A stretch of 38,562 nt of DNA, taken from CFX2 sp014338005. Its GTDB lineage: Bacteria > Chloroflexota > Anaerolineae > Aggregatilineales > Phototrophicaceae. A program made the translations under genes and the position numbers. The notes under the pieces are model-generated. The model was not told where the DNA came from. It did not search any database and saw only the letters and a list, made by a program, of their open reading frames with translations. The stretch is from NCBI GenBank assembly GCA_030263555.1, contig SZPE01000041.1, positions 1 through 38,562 on the forward strand, read 5' to 3'. Below are positions 15,144 to 23,711 of the stretch, piece by piece; position 1 is the first letter of the stretch; each line of letters begins with the position of its first letter.

Positions 15144-16628
15144 ATGCCGAATGTACTGTTGATCGGGCCTATTTTTATTCCGCTGGCGTTTGCTGCACTG
15201 GGTGTTACCCTGTCACGTTATCGTACACTTCAGCATGGTTTCGGGCTTATAGGCGGGGTGCTGGCGTGGCTTTCGAGCATCGGCGTGCTGCTGGAAAACC
15301 TGCAAGGTAACATTTTGACCTACCGGCTGGGTGGCTGGCCGCCGCCGTTTGGCATCGTTCTGGTGGGCGATTTGCTGGCATCGGTGTTCGCCGTCATGGC
15401 GACAACGGTCGTGGCGGCAGGTATCCTGTACGCCCTCGGCTGCAAGGATAAATGCGTGCGTTATCCGGCGTTTATGCCGCTGTTCCTGGCGATGGGCGCG
15501 GGTTTGAACGGGGCTTTGTATACCGGCGACATCTTCACGCTGTTTGTGTTTATCGAATTGATGGTGATTACATCGGTGATTCTGGTGGCGATTTCCGACA
15601 ACCGGCTGGGGCTGGAAGCGGCCATCAAATACCTGTTCATCAGCGCGATGGGGACGCTGTTCCTGCTCATCGGCATCGCCGCCCTGTATGCCACCTTCGG
15701 CACGCTGAATATGGCGGATATTGGCCGCCTGTTAGCCAATGACCAGCGCCCGCTGCTGGCGCAGGCTGCCGCCGTGCTGCTGATGTGCGCCTTTTTGCTG
15801 AAAAGCGCGGTTTTCCCGTTCCACTTCTGGCAGCCAGACTTTCATACCACCGCGCCCACGCCGATTGGCTCCATGCTGTCGTCGGTGGTGGTCAAGGTTG
15901 GAATTTATGGGCTGATTCGTATGATGACGCTGATGTTCACGGCGGAAGCGCCGCTCATCCAGGAGCTGCTGATAATCCTCGGCATCATCGGCATTTTTTT
16001 CGGCAGCCTGGGCGCGCTGCGGACATATGATGCCAAACGCCTGCTGGCTTATTCGACTTTCGGCCAGATTGGTTTCATCCTGGTCGGGATTGGCTGGGGA
16101 ACAGCCGCCGCCCTGTCCGGGGCGCTGGTTTATGCCGTCAACCATGCGTTTGTCAAATCATCACTGCTGATGATTACCGGCGTGGTTTCCAGCCGGACGA
16201 TGACCAAAACCGCACGCCTGTCGGAGATCGGCGGCGCGGGCAAAGCGTTAGCCGTCACGTCAGGACTGTACTTTTTAGGCGGGCTGGCGCTGGCGGGCGT
16301 GCCGCCGCTGAACGGGTTTGTCAGTAAAGTGGCGCTGGCGCGGGGCGGCATCAGCGCCGGGCATTGGCTGGCGCTCGGTCTGGTGGTCGGCGCGGGGGTC
16401 ATTACGGTGTTGTATATGTTCCGCACCTGGCAGTGGATTTTCCAGCAGCCGCCGGCGGGCGAGTTGAAGCTAAAACCTGTTGGTGACAGCCCGCTTGCCC
16501 CGGCTTTGCTCATCGGCCTGTGCGTGCTTCTGGGCCTGTATGCGGCGCCGCTGCTGGACATCGCTGCACGCACCGTCAGCCAATTGAGTAATCCCCAGCT
16601 TTACATTCGGGCGGTATTGGGAGGTTAG
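15144..16628 (+). CDS. mrpD: Mrp antiporter subunit D (NuoN/M-like)
   Basis: A 494-aa membrane protein with about 14 segments, the second NuoL/M/N-like subunit of the antiporter and part of its proton path. Key stretches are LFVFIELMVITSVILVAISDN (membrane Glu), LKSAVFPFHFWQPDFHTTAP and SSVVVKVGIYGLIRMMTLMF (Lys in the broken helix), and LAGVPPLNGFVSK. It follows mrpC by 3 nt. It is of standard length for the family. Confidence 0.94.
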   Translation: MPNVLLIGPIFIPLAFAALGVTLSRYRTLQHGFGLIGGVLAWLSSIGVLLENLQGNILTYRLGGWPPPFGIVLVGDLLASVFAVMATTVVAAGILYALGCKDKCVRYPAFMPLFLAMGAGLNGALYTGDIFTLFVFIELMVITSVILVAISDNRLGLEAAIKYLFISAMGTLFLLIGIAALYATFGTLNMADIGRLLANDQRPLLAQAAAVLLMCAFLLKSAVFPFHFWQPDFHTTAPTPIGSMLSSVVVKVGIYGLIRMMTLMFTAEAPLIQELLIILGIIGIFFGSLGALRTYDAKRLLAYSTFGQIGFILVGIGWGTAAALSGALVYAVNHAFVKSSLLMITGVVSSRTMTKTARLSEIGGAGKALAVTSGLYFLGGLALAGVPPLNGFVSKVALARGGISAGHWLALGLVVGAGVITVLYMFRTWQWIFQQPPAGELKLKPVGDSPLAPALLIGLCVLLGLYAAPLLDIAARTVSQLSNPQLYIRAVLGG

Positions 16629-16634
16629 GTTAAG

Positions 16635-17132
16635 ATGCTTTTTTATATGCTGTTGGCTGTTCCAATGGCGCTGATCTGGGTGGGCATCACCGACCGCATC
16701 ATGCTCGACGGCGCGCTGGTTGGTTATGGATTAAGCCTGGGGGTTCTGGTGCTGCTGCGCCCGCAAAGGCGGAAGGTGAACTGGCGGCGCCTGCCCGACC
16801 AACTGGTGGCGCTGGCGATTTATATTGTCGAGCTGTTCTGGGATATTGTGCTGTCCGGCGTGGATGTGGCGCGGCGGGTGCTTTCCCCCGATATGCGGTT
16901 AAAGCCGGGCATCATCGCTGTTCCTACCCAGGACCCATTGGAGAGTCCGATTATAGCTGCTTTGAGCGCCGATGTTATCACGCTGACGCCGGGCGAACTG
17001 GTCGTTGAACTGGAGGATAACCGGGTTTTATACGTTCACTGTCTGGATGTTGATGCGACGACCGCGACAATAGACGCGGAGCAGGCGCGCCGTATCCAGT
17101 TGTTCGGGCGTATCATAGGAAGGTCATCATGA
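16635..17132 (+). CDS. mrpE: Mrp antiporter subunit E
   Basis: A 165-aa protein with two to three membrane segments near its N-terminus (MLFYMLLAVPMALIWVGITD and GYGLSLGVLVLL), then a soluble domain carrying the family motif ALSADVITLTPGELVVE and the LYVHCLDV strand. This matches MrpE/MnhE, a structural subunit unique to Mrp antiporters. It lies 6 nt after mrpD and overlaps mrpF by 4 nt. Confidence 0.93.
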   Translation: MLFYMLLAVPMALIWVGITDRIMLDGALVGYGLSLGVLVLLRPQRRKVNWRRLPDQLVALAIYIVELFWDIVLSGVDVARRVLSPDMRLKPGIIAVPTQDPLESPIIAALSADVITLTPGELVVELEDNRVLYVHCLDVDATTATIDAEQARRIQLFGRIIGRSS

Positions 17133-17404
17133 GCGATGCTGCGAATATGCTGGTTCAGGCCGGGCTGACGGTGATGGTTATCCTGCTGCTGCCGTGCGCT
17201 TATCGCGTTTTGTCCGGGCCAACCCCCGCCGACCGCTTGCAGGCGACCGATACCATCACCACGCTGCTGATCGGGATTATCGTTCTGCTGGCGCTGCTGC
17301 AAGATTCATCTTTTGTGATAGACATCAGCCTGGCGCTGGCCGCGTTCGGCTTGGTAGCAACCCTGGCGGTTGCCCGGTATCTGGCCGAGGGGAGAGTGTT
17401 TTAA
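17129..17404 (+). CDS. mrpF: Mrp antiporter subunit F
   Basis: A 91-aa protein with three membrane segments. The motif YRVLSGPTPADRLQATDTITTLLIG is the MrpF hallmark, with the Asp residues in and near the second segment thought to take part in cation handling in this family. It overlaps both neighbours (mrpE by 4 nt, mrpG by 1 nt). Confidence 0.92.
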   Translation: MSDAANMLVQAGLTVMVILLLPCAYRVLSGPTPADRLQATDTITTLLIGIIVLLALLQDSSFVIDISLALAAFGLVATLAVARYLAEGRVF

Positions 17405-17745
17405 TGGTTATTGGCGAAGTGGTGGGTTTGATACTGCTCGGTACGGGCGTCTTTTTTTCGGCTGTAGGCATCATCGGCATCATTCGCCTTCCTGATGTTT
17501 ATACCCGCATCCACGCTTCCGGCAAGGTGTCCACGCTCGGCATTATCAGCCTGCTGGCCGGCACGGCGCTGATGATGCCGGAGGCCACGCTCAAATTGAT
17601 CGTTCTGGCGCTTTTCCTGCTGACTACCGCGCCGGTGGCCTCGCACGCGATTGCCGCCGCAGCGTACCGACAAGGCGTGCCGCGAGCCGGCGCCGTGCGC
17701 GATGATCTGGCGGCGCGGGCGGAGCGGCCCGCCACAACCGAGTAA
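17404..17745 (+). CDS. mrpG: Mrp antiporter subunit G
   Basis: A 113-aa protein with three membrane segments, the last subunit of the Mrp operon. The motif GIIGIIRLPDVYTRIHASGK is the MrpG signature, followed by STLGIISLLAG and the third helix. The ATG shares one base with the mrpF stop (TAATG). A longer open frame that begins at 17194 runs through mrpF out of frame and its extra N-terminus has no family match, so this start is preferred. A charged, Ala-rich tail follows residue 95. With mrpA to mrpF it completes the set of seven functions in six genes. Confidence 0.9.
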   Translation: MVIGEVVGLILLGTGVFFSAVGIIGIIRLPDVYTRIHASGKVSTLGIISLLAGTALMMPEATLKLIVLALFLLTTAPVASHAIAAAAYRQGVPRAGAVRDDLAARAERPATTE

Positions 17746-17760
17746 GATTGTCCAGTTTCT

Positions 17761-17791
17761 GAGGGTGCGCCTTTGTTAGCAGGCCACCCTC
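17761..17791 (+). terminator. Hairpin after the mrp operon
   Basis: GAGGGTG and CACCCTC pair, with an inner GCC/GGC extension after a one-base bulge, closing a 10-nt loop. It begins 16 nt after mrpG. The following sequence is only moderately T-rich (GTATATTTG), so this is a probable but not ideal terminator. Confidence 0.6.
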
Positions 17792-17882
17792 GTATATTTG
17801 TTTGCACCGTTTTGAGACCCCCGCTCATTTTTATCCGGTTTAACCCGTTCCGCCTGCCGCATCAAAATGCCCAAAAACCCTC

Positions 17883-17911
17883 TTGCATATTGGCGAAAAA
17901 CTGGTTATATT
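17883..17911 (+). promoter_or_regulatory. Promoter of the GH65 / disaccharide operon
   Basis: TTGCAT (17883-17888) and TATATT (17906-17911) are separated by 17 bp. The predicted start of transcription, about 17918, falls at the edge of the LacI-type operator, so a bound repressor would block it. Confidence 0.65.
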
Positions 17912-17918
17912 CTACATA

Positions 17919-17930
17919 TTAAACGTTTAA
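17919..17930. promoter_or_regulatory. LacI-family operator
   Basis: TTAAACGTTTAA is a perfect 12-bp palindrome centred on CG, the usual form of LacI-family operators. It covers the predicted transcription start of the GH65 operon. The LacI-family regulator encoded at the far end of the same cluster (25008-26030) is the natural candidate to bind it. Confidence 0.7.
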
Positions 17931-17967
17931 GTTGACGTTATTGCTTTTATTGAAGGGGAGTTTTATT

Positions 17968-20178
17968 GTGCTGCGCCGATTGTGGGAATTGAGCGAATTT
18001 CCTTTCCATCCCGAAAAGCTCAACCACTACGAAACACTTTTTACCGTCGGCAATGGTTATATGGCGATGCGGGGAACTTTCGAGGAGGGATACCCCGGTG
18101 AGATCGCCACCACGCTGGTGCATGGCATCTATAATCATGCCGCCGGCGCGCTGGTGACTGATCTGGTGAACGCTCCGAACCCGCTGCCGCTCCGCCTGTG
18201 GATCGACGGCACACCTTTCCGCCTTGTCAACCAGCACCATACCGCGCTGCAACCGCCGGACGGCGCAGTCCTGGGTTACCGGCGGCGGCTGCAGCTCGAT
18301 CATGGGGTGTTGATTCGAGAGGTGTTGTTCCGCGCAGCTTCCGGCAGTATCGTTCGAGTTGTGTTTGAACGTTTTGCCAGCCTGCACGATGTTCATCTTC
18401 TGGTGCAGCGCGTGCGGATTACGGCTGTGGATGGCGAACCAGAAATTCGCGTTGAAAGCCGCCTGGATACCGATGTGACCAACGGCGAAGTTCGTCATTG
18501 GGGCAATATTCAAGCTGAGGCAGACGGCGCGACGCTGGCAGTTCAGGCGCGCACCAACCAGTCCGGCTACGTGCTGGGGATGGCCTCGCGGCTTATCAGC
18601 CCCTATCCGGCTGAAGCGCGGGTAGAAGGGGAGTCGCCGCTTGTAAGCAGCACTTTTCGACTGCGGCAGGAAGAAGCCGTATCGCTCGATAAACTCACCG
18701 TTGTTTACACCAACCGGGATGTAGAGGCAGATCGGGTATTGGATACGGCTCGCCGGCATTTGCAAGCGTCGGTGGCCGCCGGATGCGAACAACTGCGCTC
18801 CGCGCATGAAAACGAATGGGCGCGTTATTGGGACACGTCGGACGTGCAGATCGAAGGTGACGATTACGCCCAGTTTGCCGTCCGGTTTCTGATGTATCAC
18901 CTGCTGATCGCTGCACCGCGACAGGACGAACGGGTGAGCATTGGCGCGAAAACGCTCTCCGGGCTGGGTTATAAAGGCCATGTTTTCTGGGATACCGAAC
19001 TGTTCATCGTGCCGCCGCTGATCCTCACGCAGCCGCAGATCGCGCGCAATCTGCTGATGTACCGCTACCACAATCTGCCGGGCGCGCGCAATAAAGCCAG
19101 GGCGAACGGTTATGAAGGGGCGATGTATCCCTGGGAAAGCACCGATACAGGCGAAGAAACCACGCCGCAGTGGTCGGATGAACAGGAAGACGGCTCGCGG
19201 ATTCGTATCTGGACAGGTGATACGGAACAGCATATTTCTACCGATATTGCCTATGCCGTTCTGCAATACTGGCGCTGGACAGGAGATGACGATTTTATGC
19301 GCCGGTATGGCGCGGAAATCGTGCTGGATACGGCGGTTTTCTGGGGCAGCCGCGTGGAAGCCCGATCGGGACGCTACGAAATATCGCAGCAGATCGGGCC
19401 GGATGAATATCACGAAAACATTGATAACAGTGTATTCACAAACCGGATGGTCGTCTGGCATCTGGAGCAGGCGCTCCAACTGCTGGACTGGCTGCGGAGC
19501 AGCGCGCCGGATGATGCGGCGCGGCTGACGGCGGTTTTAAATCTGACTCCAGCGCGGCTTGACCGCTGGCGTGACATCATCCAAAAGATGTATATCCCCT
19601 TCGATGACGAGCGCCAGATACATATTCAGTTCCCCGGCTTTTTCGACATGGAGTACATCCCGGTACAGCACTACCAGCCGCGCGCCGTCAGCGTCCAGGC
19701 GATTCTGGGACATAAACGCAGCATCCAGAGCCAGGTTATCAAACAGGCGGACGTGGTGATGCTGATGGCCTTGCTGGGCGACGAACTGGCTCCACAGCCG
19801 GTTTTGCTGAACAACTGGAACACTTATTACCCACGCACCGATCATGGTTCATCGCTCAGCCCGGCGGTACACGCCTGGGTAGCCGCGCGGCTTGGCCTGG
19901 ACGAAGCGGCCTACGAGATGTTTGAACATGCCGCCGGGATTGATCTGGAAAATAACAAGGGCAATGTGCGCGATGGCATTCATGGCGCGGCCAGCGGCGG
20001 GCTGTGGCAGGCCTTGATATTCGGTTTTTGCGGCCTGCATCTGGATGAACGCGGCGAACCGGCGCTCGACCCGCGTTTGCCCGCGCATTGGAAGCGCGTT
20101 TCTTTTACCGTGTACTATCGGGGCGAGAAGCGGCGGTTGGCTGTGACGAACCCCGTGATGGTCACTCCTATGGCGTGA
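17968..20178 (+). CDS. GH65 family glycoside phosphorylase (alpha-glucosyl disaccharide phosphorylase)
   Basis: A 736-aa cytoplasmic GH65 enzyme. GH65 phosphorylases cleave an alpha-linked glucose disaccharide (maltose, trehalose, kojibiose or nigerose) with phosphate, giving glucose and beta-glucose-1-phosphate. An N-terminal beta-sandwich (ETLFTVGNGYMAMRGTFEEG) leads into the (alpha/alpha)6 barrel with GYKGHVFWDTELFIVPPL and ARANGYEGAMYPWES. The general acid is Glu480 in GPDEYHE. The phosphate-loop region is DHGSSLSPAVHAWVAARLG, and HGAASGGLWQALIFGFCGL lies near the C-terminus. The GTG at 17968 is chosen because AAGGGGAG lies 7 nt upstream; an earlier in-frame TTG at 17932 has none. It leads an operon with a sugar importer and beta-phosphoglucomutase. 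The exact disaccharide cannot be read from the sequence. Confidence 0.93.
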   Translation: MLRRLWELSEFPFHPEKLNHYETLFTVGNGYMAMRGTFEEGYPGEIATTLVHGIYNHAAGALVTDLVNAPNPLPLRLWIDGTPFRLVNQHHTALQPPDGAVLGYRRRLQLDHGVLIREVLFRAASGSIVRVVFERFASLHDVHLLVQRVRITAVDGEPEIRVESRLDTDVTNGEVRHWGNIQAEADGATLAVQARTNQSGYVLGMASRLISPYPAEARVEGESPLVSSTFRLRQEEAVSLDKLTVVYTNRDVEADRVLDTARRHLQASVAAGCEQLRSAHENEWARYWDTSDVQIEGDDYAQFAVRFLMYHLLIAAPRQDERVSIGAKTLSGLGYKGHVFWDTELFIVPPLILTQPQIARNLLMYRYHNLPGARNKARANGYEGAMYPWESTDTGEETTPQWSDEQEDGSRIRIWTGDTEQHISTDIAYAVLQYWRWTGDDDFMRRYGAEIVLDTAVFWGSRVEARSGRYEISQQIGPDEYHENIDNSVFTNRMVVWHLEQALQLLDWLRSSAPDDAARLTAVLNLTPARLDRWRDIIQKMYIPFDDERQIHIQFPGFFDMEYIPVQHYQPRAVSVQAILGHKRSIQSQVIKQADVVMLMALLGDELAPQPVLLNNWNTYYPRTDHGSSLSPAVHAWVAARLGLDEAAYEMFEHAAGIDLENNKGNVRDGIHGAASGGLWQALIFGFCGLHLDERGEPALDPRLPAHWKRVSFTVYYRGEKRRLAVTNPVMVTPMA

Positions 20179-20236
20179 GGGAGGCAGTTTAACATTCGCG
20201 CCGTACAGTCTTAACAACTATTGGAGGTTTTTTCAT

Positions 20237-21493
20237 ATGCGTGGGTATCGTTTTCTGACAACCGTCCTGGCACTCCTGCTGCTCACGGTCAGCGGCCTGG
20301 CGTCCGCGCAAGATAAAATCGTCTTGCGCGTCTGGACCGGCTCATCATCCCCGGCGGAAAATGCGTTCAAAGAGGCGCAGTTCGCCGCCTTCGAGGAAGC
20401 TAACCCGAATGTGGACCTGGAAGTGTTGATTTCGCCGGACTACGGCACGCAAATACAGGCAGCGTTCGCGGCGACCAACTACCCCGAAGTGTTCACCGTC
20501 GGCCAGTTCGACCTGCCTTCGCTGGTGGATTCAAAACTGTTGATGGCAGCGGGCGACAACATCGTCGAGCAGGATGATGTTTACCCTAACCTGCTGGCGG
20601 CGTTCACCGTTAATGACACCCCCTACTGCGTCCCGAAGGACTTTTCCACCCTGGCCGTTTTTTACAATAAAGACTATTTCGCGGCTGCCGGCCTGGAAGA
20701 ACCCACCAGTGACTGGACGTGGGCGGATATGTATGCTGCCGCCGAGGCTATCACCAATGCCGACATCAAAACGGCGGACGGCGTGGATGTTCTGGGATTC
20801 AGCGCGGCGGCGGATCGAAACCGCTGGTTAGCTTTCTTCTGGGCCAACGGCGCGCGGCTGTTTGATGACGAAAACAATGTGGTTTTTGACAGCCCTGAGG
20901 CGGTCGAGGCGCTGGAATTTTACAGCAGCTTCGTGCTGAACGGTGTTGGCGACGTGCCGGGTAATCTGGGGGGAGCCGGCTGGAACGGCGAAGCGTTCGG
21001 GCGCGGGCTGGCGGCGATGACGGTCGAGGGCAACTGTGCCATCGGCTACTTGGAGACGGACTTCCCCGGCCTGAACTGGGGAGTTGTCGAAATCCCTACT
21101 GCGCCAAACGGCGGCAAGGGAACGCTGACGTTCACCGAATGCTGGGCAGTTAGCTCCCAGGTCGAAGGGACTGAAATGGAGCAAATCGCCTGGGACCTGG
21201 TGAACTTCCTGACCGGGCCGGAAGGCGCGGCGGCGGTGGCGACAGCTGGTTTTGGCGTGATGCCCGCCCGCGCGAGTGCTTCGCAGACCTGGCTGGAGAC
21301 GCGCGGGGAGCAGTTCGAGGCGTTTGTGAAGGGCGCGGACTACGCCTGGGCGCCGGTGTTCCCGCTCGGTTTTGGCGACTTCACGACCACTGTTGACGAA
21401 GGCACGGTAGACGTGATGCGCGGAGAGATGACGCCTCAGGATGCGCTGGCCGAAGCCGCCGAGGTCGCGCGTGAAATTCAGGCAGAAATGTAG
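20237..21493 (+). CDS. Sugar ABC transporter substrate-binding protein (family 1)
   Basis: A 418-aa exported binding protein. The signal peptide runs to about residue 24 (FLTTVLALLLLTVSGLASAQ); there is no lipobox Cys. The mature N-terminus KIVLRVWTGSSSPAENAFKE, the AFAATNYPEVFTVGQFD stretch and VPKDFSTLAVFYNKDYF are typical of MalE/UgpB-type binding proteins. GGAGG lies 9 nt before the ATG. It is the second gene of the GH65 operon and should deliver the disaccharide split by the GH65 phosphorylase. A GC-rich hairpin follows its stop codon and may raise its yield over the permeases. Confidence 0.92.
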   Translation: MRGYRFLTTVLALLLLTVSGLASAQDKIVLRVWTGSSSPAENAFKEAQFAAFEEANPNVDLEVLISPDYGTQIQAAFAATNYPEVFTVGQFDLPSLVDSKLLMAAGDNIVEQDDVYPNLLAAFTVNDTPYCVPKDFSTLAVFYNKDYFAAAGLEEPTSDWTWADMYAAAEAITNADIKTADGVDVLGFSAAADRNRWLAFFWANGARLFDDENNVVFDSPEAVEALEFYSSFVLNGVGDVPGNLGGAGWNGEAFGRGLAAMTVEGNCAIGYLETDFPGLNWGVVEIPTAPNGGKGTLTFTECWAVSSQVEGTEMEQIAWDLVNFLTGPEGAAAVATAGFGVMPARASASQTWLETRGEQFEAFVKGADYAWAPVFPLGFGDFTTTVDEGTVDVMRGEMTPQDALAEAAEVAREIQAEM

Positions 21494-21533
21494 TGGTTAG
21501 TACATCATAGGTACGGCCTGCCTATTGTGACGA

Positions 21534-21566
21534 TGGGGGCGCCGCCTGGATAAGCGCGCGCCCCCA
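21534..21566. repeat. GC-rich hairpin between binding-protein and permease genes
   Basis: TGGGGGCGC (21534-21542) pairs with GCGCCCCCA (21558-21566) around a 15-nt loop. It lies 40 nt after the binding-protein stop and 39 nt before the permease start, with no T-run. It may stabilise the binding-protein mRNA. It shares its core with the palindromes at 3529 and 10263. Confidence 0.75.
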
Positions 21567-21605
21567 CCATAAACAGAAAACAAAAGTTTATTGAAGGGTT
21601 TGTTT

Positions 21606-22697
21606 ATGGCAGATACAACTTCTCGCTCACTGCCGCTCCAAAGGCAGGGTGTCACCACGCAAACCAGCGCGAAAAGGCAGGAGGGCATCGCCGGCCTGGT
21701 TTTTGTTTCTCCGGCGCTGCTCATTCTGTTCATGTTTTTGATCGTGCCGCTGGTGGTGGCGCTTTATTTCAGCCTGACCAACTGGAATGGCCGCACGCCG
21801 TTGAGCCAGGAGGGCGCCTACGAGTATATTGGGCTGCGGAATTATGAGCAGCTTCTGATTCAGGGACGCCGGGTTGACGACTTTTATAACGCCTTAAAAA
21901 ATACTGTGTATTATGTCCTGGGCGTCGTTCCCACCCAGACGATCATCGCGCTGGTGCTGGCGGTGATCGTCAACCAGCGATGGTTGAAGTTTCGCGGGTT
22001 TTTCCGCACCGCATACTATTTCCCTTCCATCACGTCGTCCATCGTGGTTTCGATGATTTTTCTGTTTTTGTTTTCCAATACCGGGCCGGTGAATGGGCTG
22101 CTGTCGTCGCTGTTCCCGAATTACCAGCCGGTTAGCTGGCTTTCCAATAACGACGGCGTGATTCATAACCTGCTGGGGCTGTTCGGCATCACCAGAGATT
22201 CATCCGGGTTTTTACGAGAGACGCAAATCTTTCGGATTTCGCTGTGGGAATGGATCAGTGGGCCGAGCGTGTCCATGCTGACGATCATGATTCTGGCGAT
22301 CTGGACGACGATCGGCACGATGATGGTAGTGTACCTGGCCGCTTTGCAGAACATCCCGTCTCAGGTATATGAGGCTGCCCAGGTGGACGGCGCGAACGCC
22401 TGGCAGGTGTTCCGGCACATTACCATGCCGCTGCTGCGCCCGACGACTTTTTTCGTGGTAACACTCGGTTTGATCGGCACGTTCCAGGTTTTTGACCAGA
22501 TTTATGTTTTGCGTAACGACACCACCCGAAGGACAACCATGAGCGTGGCTTATCTGGTTTATGACTTCGCTTTTGGCTCTCAGACCGACCCACGTATGGA
22601 TCGCGCTACGGCTACTGCTATCACGCTTTTTGTCATCATCTTTGTCGCCACAATCATCCAGCGCCGTTTGACCGGCGGCGACAAAGCGAACGCATAG
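21606..22697 (+). CDS. Sugar ABC transporter permease (MalF/UgpA type)
   Basis: A 363-aa inner-membrane permease. After a 40-residue cytoplasmic start come the first helix (GLVFVSPALLILFMFLIVPL) and LYFSLTNWNG, both standard in this family. The EAA loop is YEAAQVDGANAWQVFRHITM, which docks on the ATPase. The insert WLSNNDGVIHNLLGLFGITR lies outside. The ATG at 21606 has GAAGGG 7 nt upstream; the in-frame TTG at 21591 is rejected. It pairs with the permease encoded next. Confidence 0.92.
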   Translation: MADTTSRSLPLQRQGVTTQTSAKRQEGIAGLVFVSPALLILFMFLIVPLVVALYFSLTNWNGRTPLSQEGAYEYIGLRNYEQLLIQGRRVDDFYNALKNTVYYVLGVVPTQTIIALVLAVIVNQRWLKFRGFFRTAYYFPSITSSIVVSMIFLFLFSNTGPVNGLLSSLFPNYQPVSWLSNNDGVIHNLLGLFGITRDSSGFLRETQIFRISLWEWISGPSVSMLTIMILAIWTTIGTMMVVYLAALQNIPSQVYEAAQVDGANAWQVFRHITMPLLRPTTFFVVTLGLIGTFQVFDQIYVLRNDTTRRTTMSVAYLVYDFAFGSQTDPRMDRATATAITLFVIIFVATIIQRRLTGGDKANA

Positions 22698-22721
22698 CGG
22701 GGCGGGGGAGGAAATAGACAC

Positions 22722-23711
22722 ATGACTTCTGCAGCGGCTGCGCCGCCCATTACCACCCAAACTTCTTCGGTTTATACTTTGCGCCGTATCCTGGGGATAG
22801 TCGGCGTTGCTATTCTTGTACTGGTCGCTGTCATCGAGATCGCGCCGTTTGTGCTGACGATTGCGAACTCGTTCAAGTGTGACCCTGCCGTCACCAATCG
22901 TCCGGCGGCATTTATCCCGGTGCCACCTTTTGGCGTGCAGTGTGAAACGCGCAACGAGGCGGGGCAGGTCGTTGCCCGGTTGGGGGCCGATGAGCAGGTG
23001 AGCGGCGCGACATTTAACCCCTCATTTAGCGGCTACCAGGCGATTTTAACCAGCACCGGGCCGAATAATAATTTGCCGCGCTGGCTTCTGAATACAGTTA
23101 TCTATGCCATAACCGTCATGATTCTCCGCCTGCTTTTTGACTCGATGGCGGGGTATGCGCTGGCGCGGTTGAGTTTTCCCGGCAACCGCATCATTTTTTT
23201 CATTGTTCTGGGTACGTTAATGATACCCGGTGTTGTGCTGCTCATCCCGCGCTTTCTGCTGCTTAACCAGATGGGGCTGCTGAACACCTATCAGGGGTAT
23301 ATTATCGTGCTGGCGGCGGACGCCTTCGGGATTTTGCTGATGAAGCAGTTTTTCGAGAGCATCCCGCGCGAAATCGAGGAAGCGGCGGCAGTGGATGGGG
23401 CTAACCGGTTTATGATGTTTTTCCGCATTGTCCTGCCGATGGCGACACCGGCGCTGACGGCGCTGGCGATCTTCAGCTTTCAAGGGCAGTGGAATAACTT
23501 CATGGATGCTCTCATCATCGTCGGCACAAAACCGGATATGTTCAATTTGCCGATGGGATTAACTGTACTGCGGGGGTCTGGGCAGGATGTGCAGTATGAT
23601 CTTGTCCTGGCCGGGTCGGTCATCACCACGCTGCCGATGGCGATCATCTTTTTTGTCTTCCAGCGATATTTTGTGGAAGGCGTAACTTATTCGGGGCTGG
23701 CTGGTCAATAG
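22722..23711 (+). CDS. Sugar ABC transporter permease (MalG/UgpE type)
   Basis: A 329-aa inner-membrane permease. The first helix (GIVGVAILVLVAVIEIAPFV) is followed by an outward loop of about 80 residues with two Cys (KCDPAVTNR... VQCETRNE), longer than in most MalG-type proteins and possibly disulphide-bonded. The EAA loop reads EEAAAVDGANRFMMFFRIVL. ALARLSFPGNRIIFF and FSFQGQWNNFMDALI are typical of the family. GGGGGAGG lies before the ATG. The stop is directly followed by the next gene. No ATPase is encoded in the operon, so a shared MsiK/UgpC-like ATPase from elsewhere must power it. Confidence 0.92.
   Translation: MTSAAAAPPITTQTSSVYTLRRILGIVGVAILVLVAVIEIAPFVLTIANSFKCDPAVTNRPAAFIPVPPFGVQCETRNEAGQVVARLGADEQVSGATFNPSFSGYQAILTSTGPNNNLPRWLLNTVIYAITVMILRLLFDSMAGYALARLSFPGNRIIFFIVLGTLMIPGVVLLIPRFLLLNQMGLLNTYQGYIIVLAADAFGILLMKQFFESIPREIEEAAAVDGANRFMMFFRIVLPMATPALTALAIFSFQGQWNNFMDALIIVGTKPDMFNLPMGLTVLRGSGQDVQYDLVLAGSVITTLPMAIIFFVFQRYFVEGVTYSGLAGQ

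Noticed and set aside
17194..17403. Long N-terminus of the open frame containing mrpG
   Set aside because: It lies out of frame within mrpF; the MrpG family match begins at the ATG at 17404.
17947..19479. A 510-codon open frame on the minus strand opposite the GH65 gene
   Set aside because: The plus-strand GH65 protein has clear catalytic motifs along the same stretch; the antisense frame has no family-like motif.
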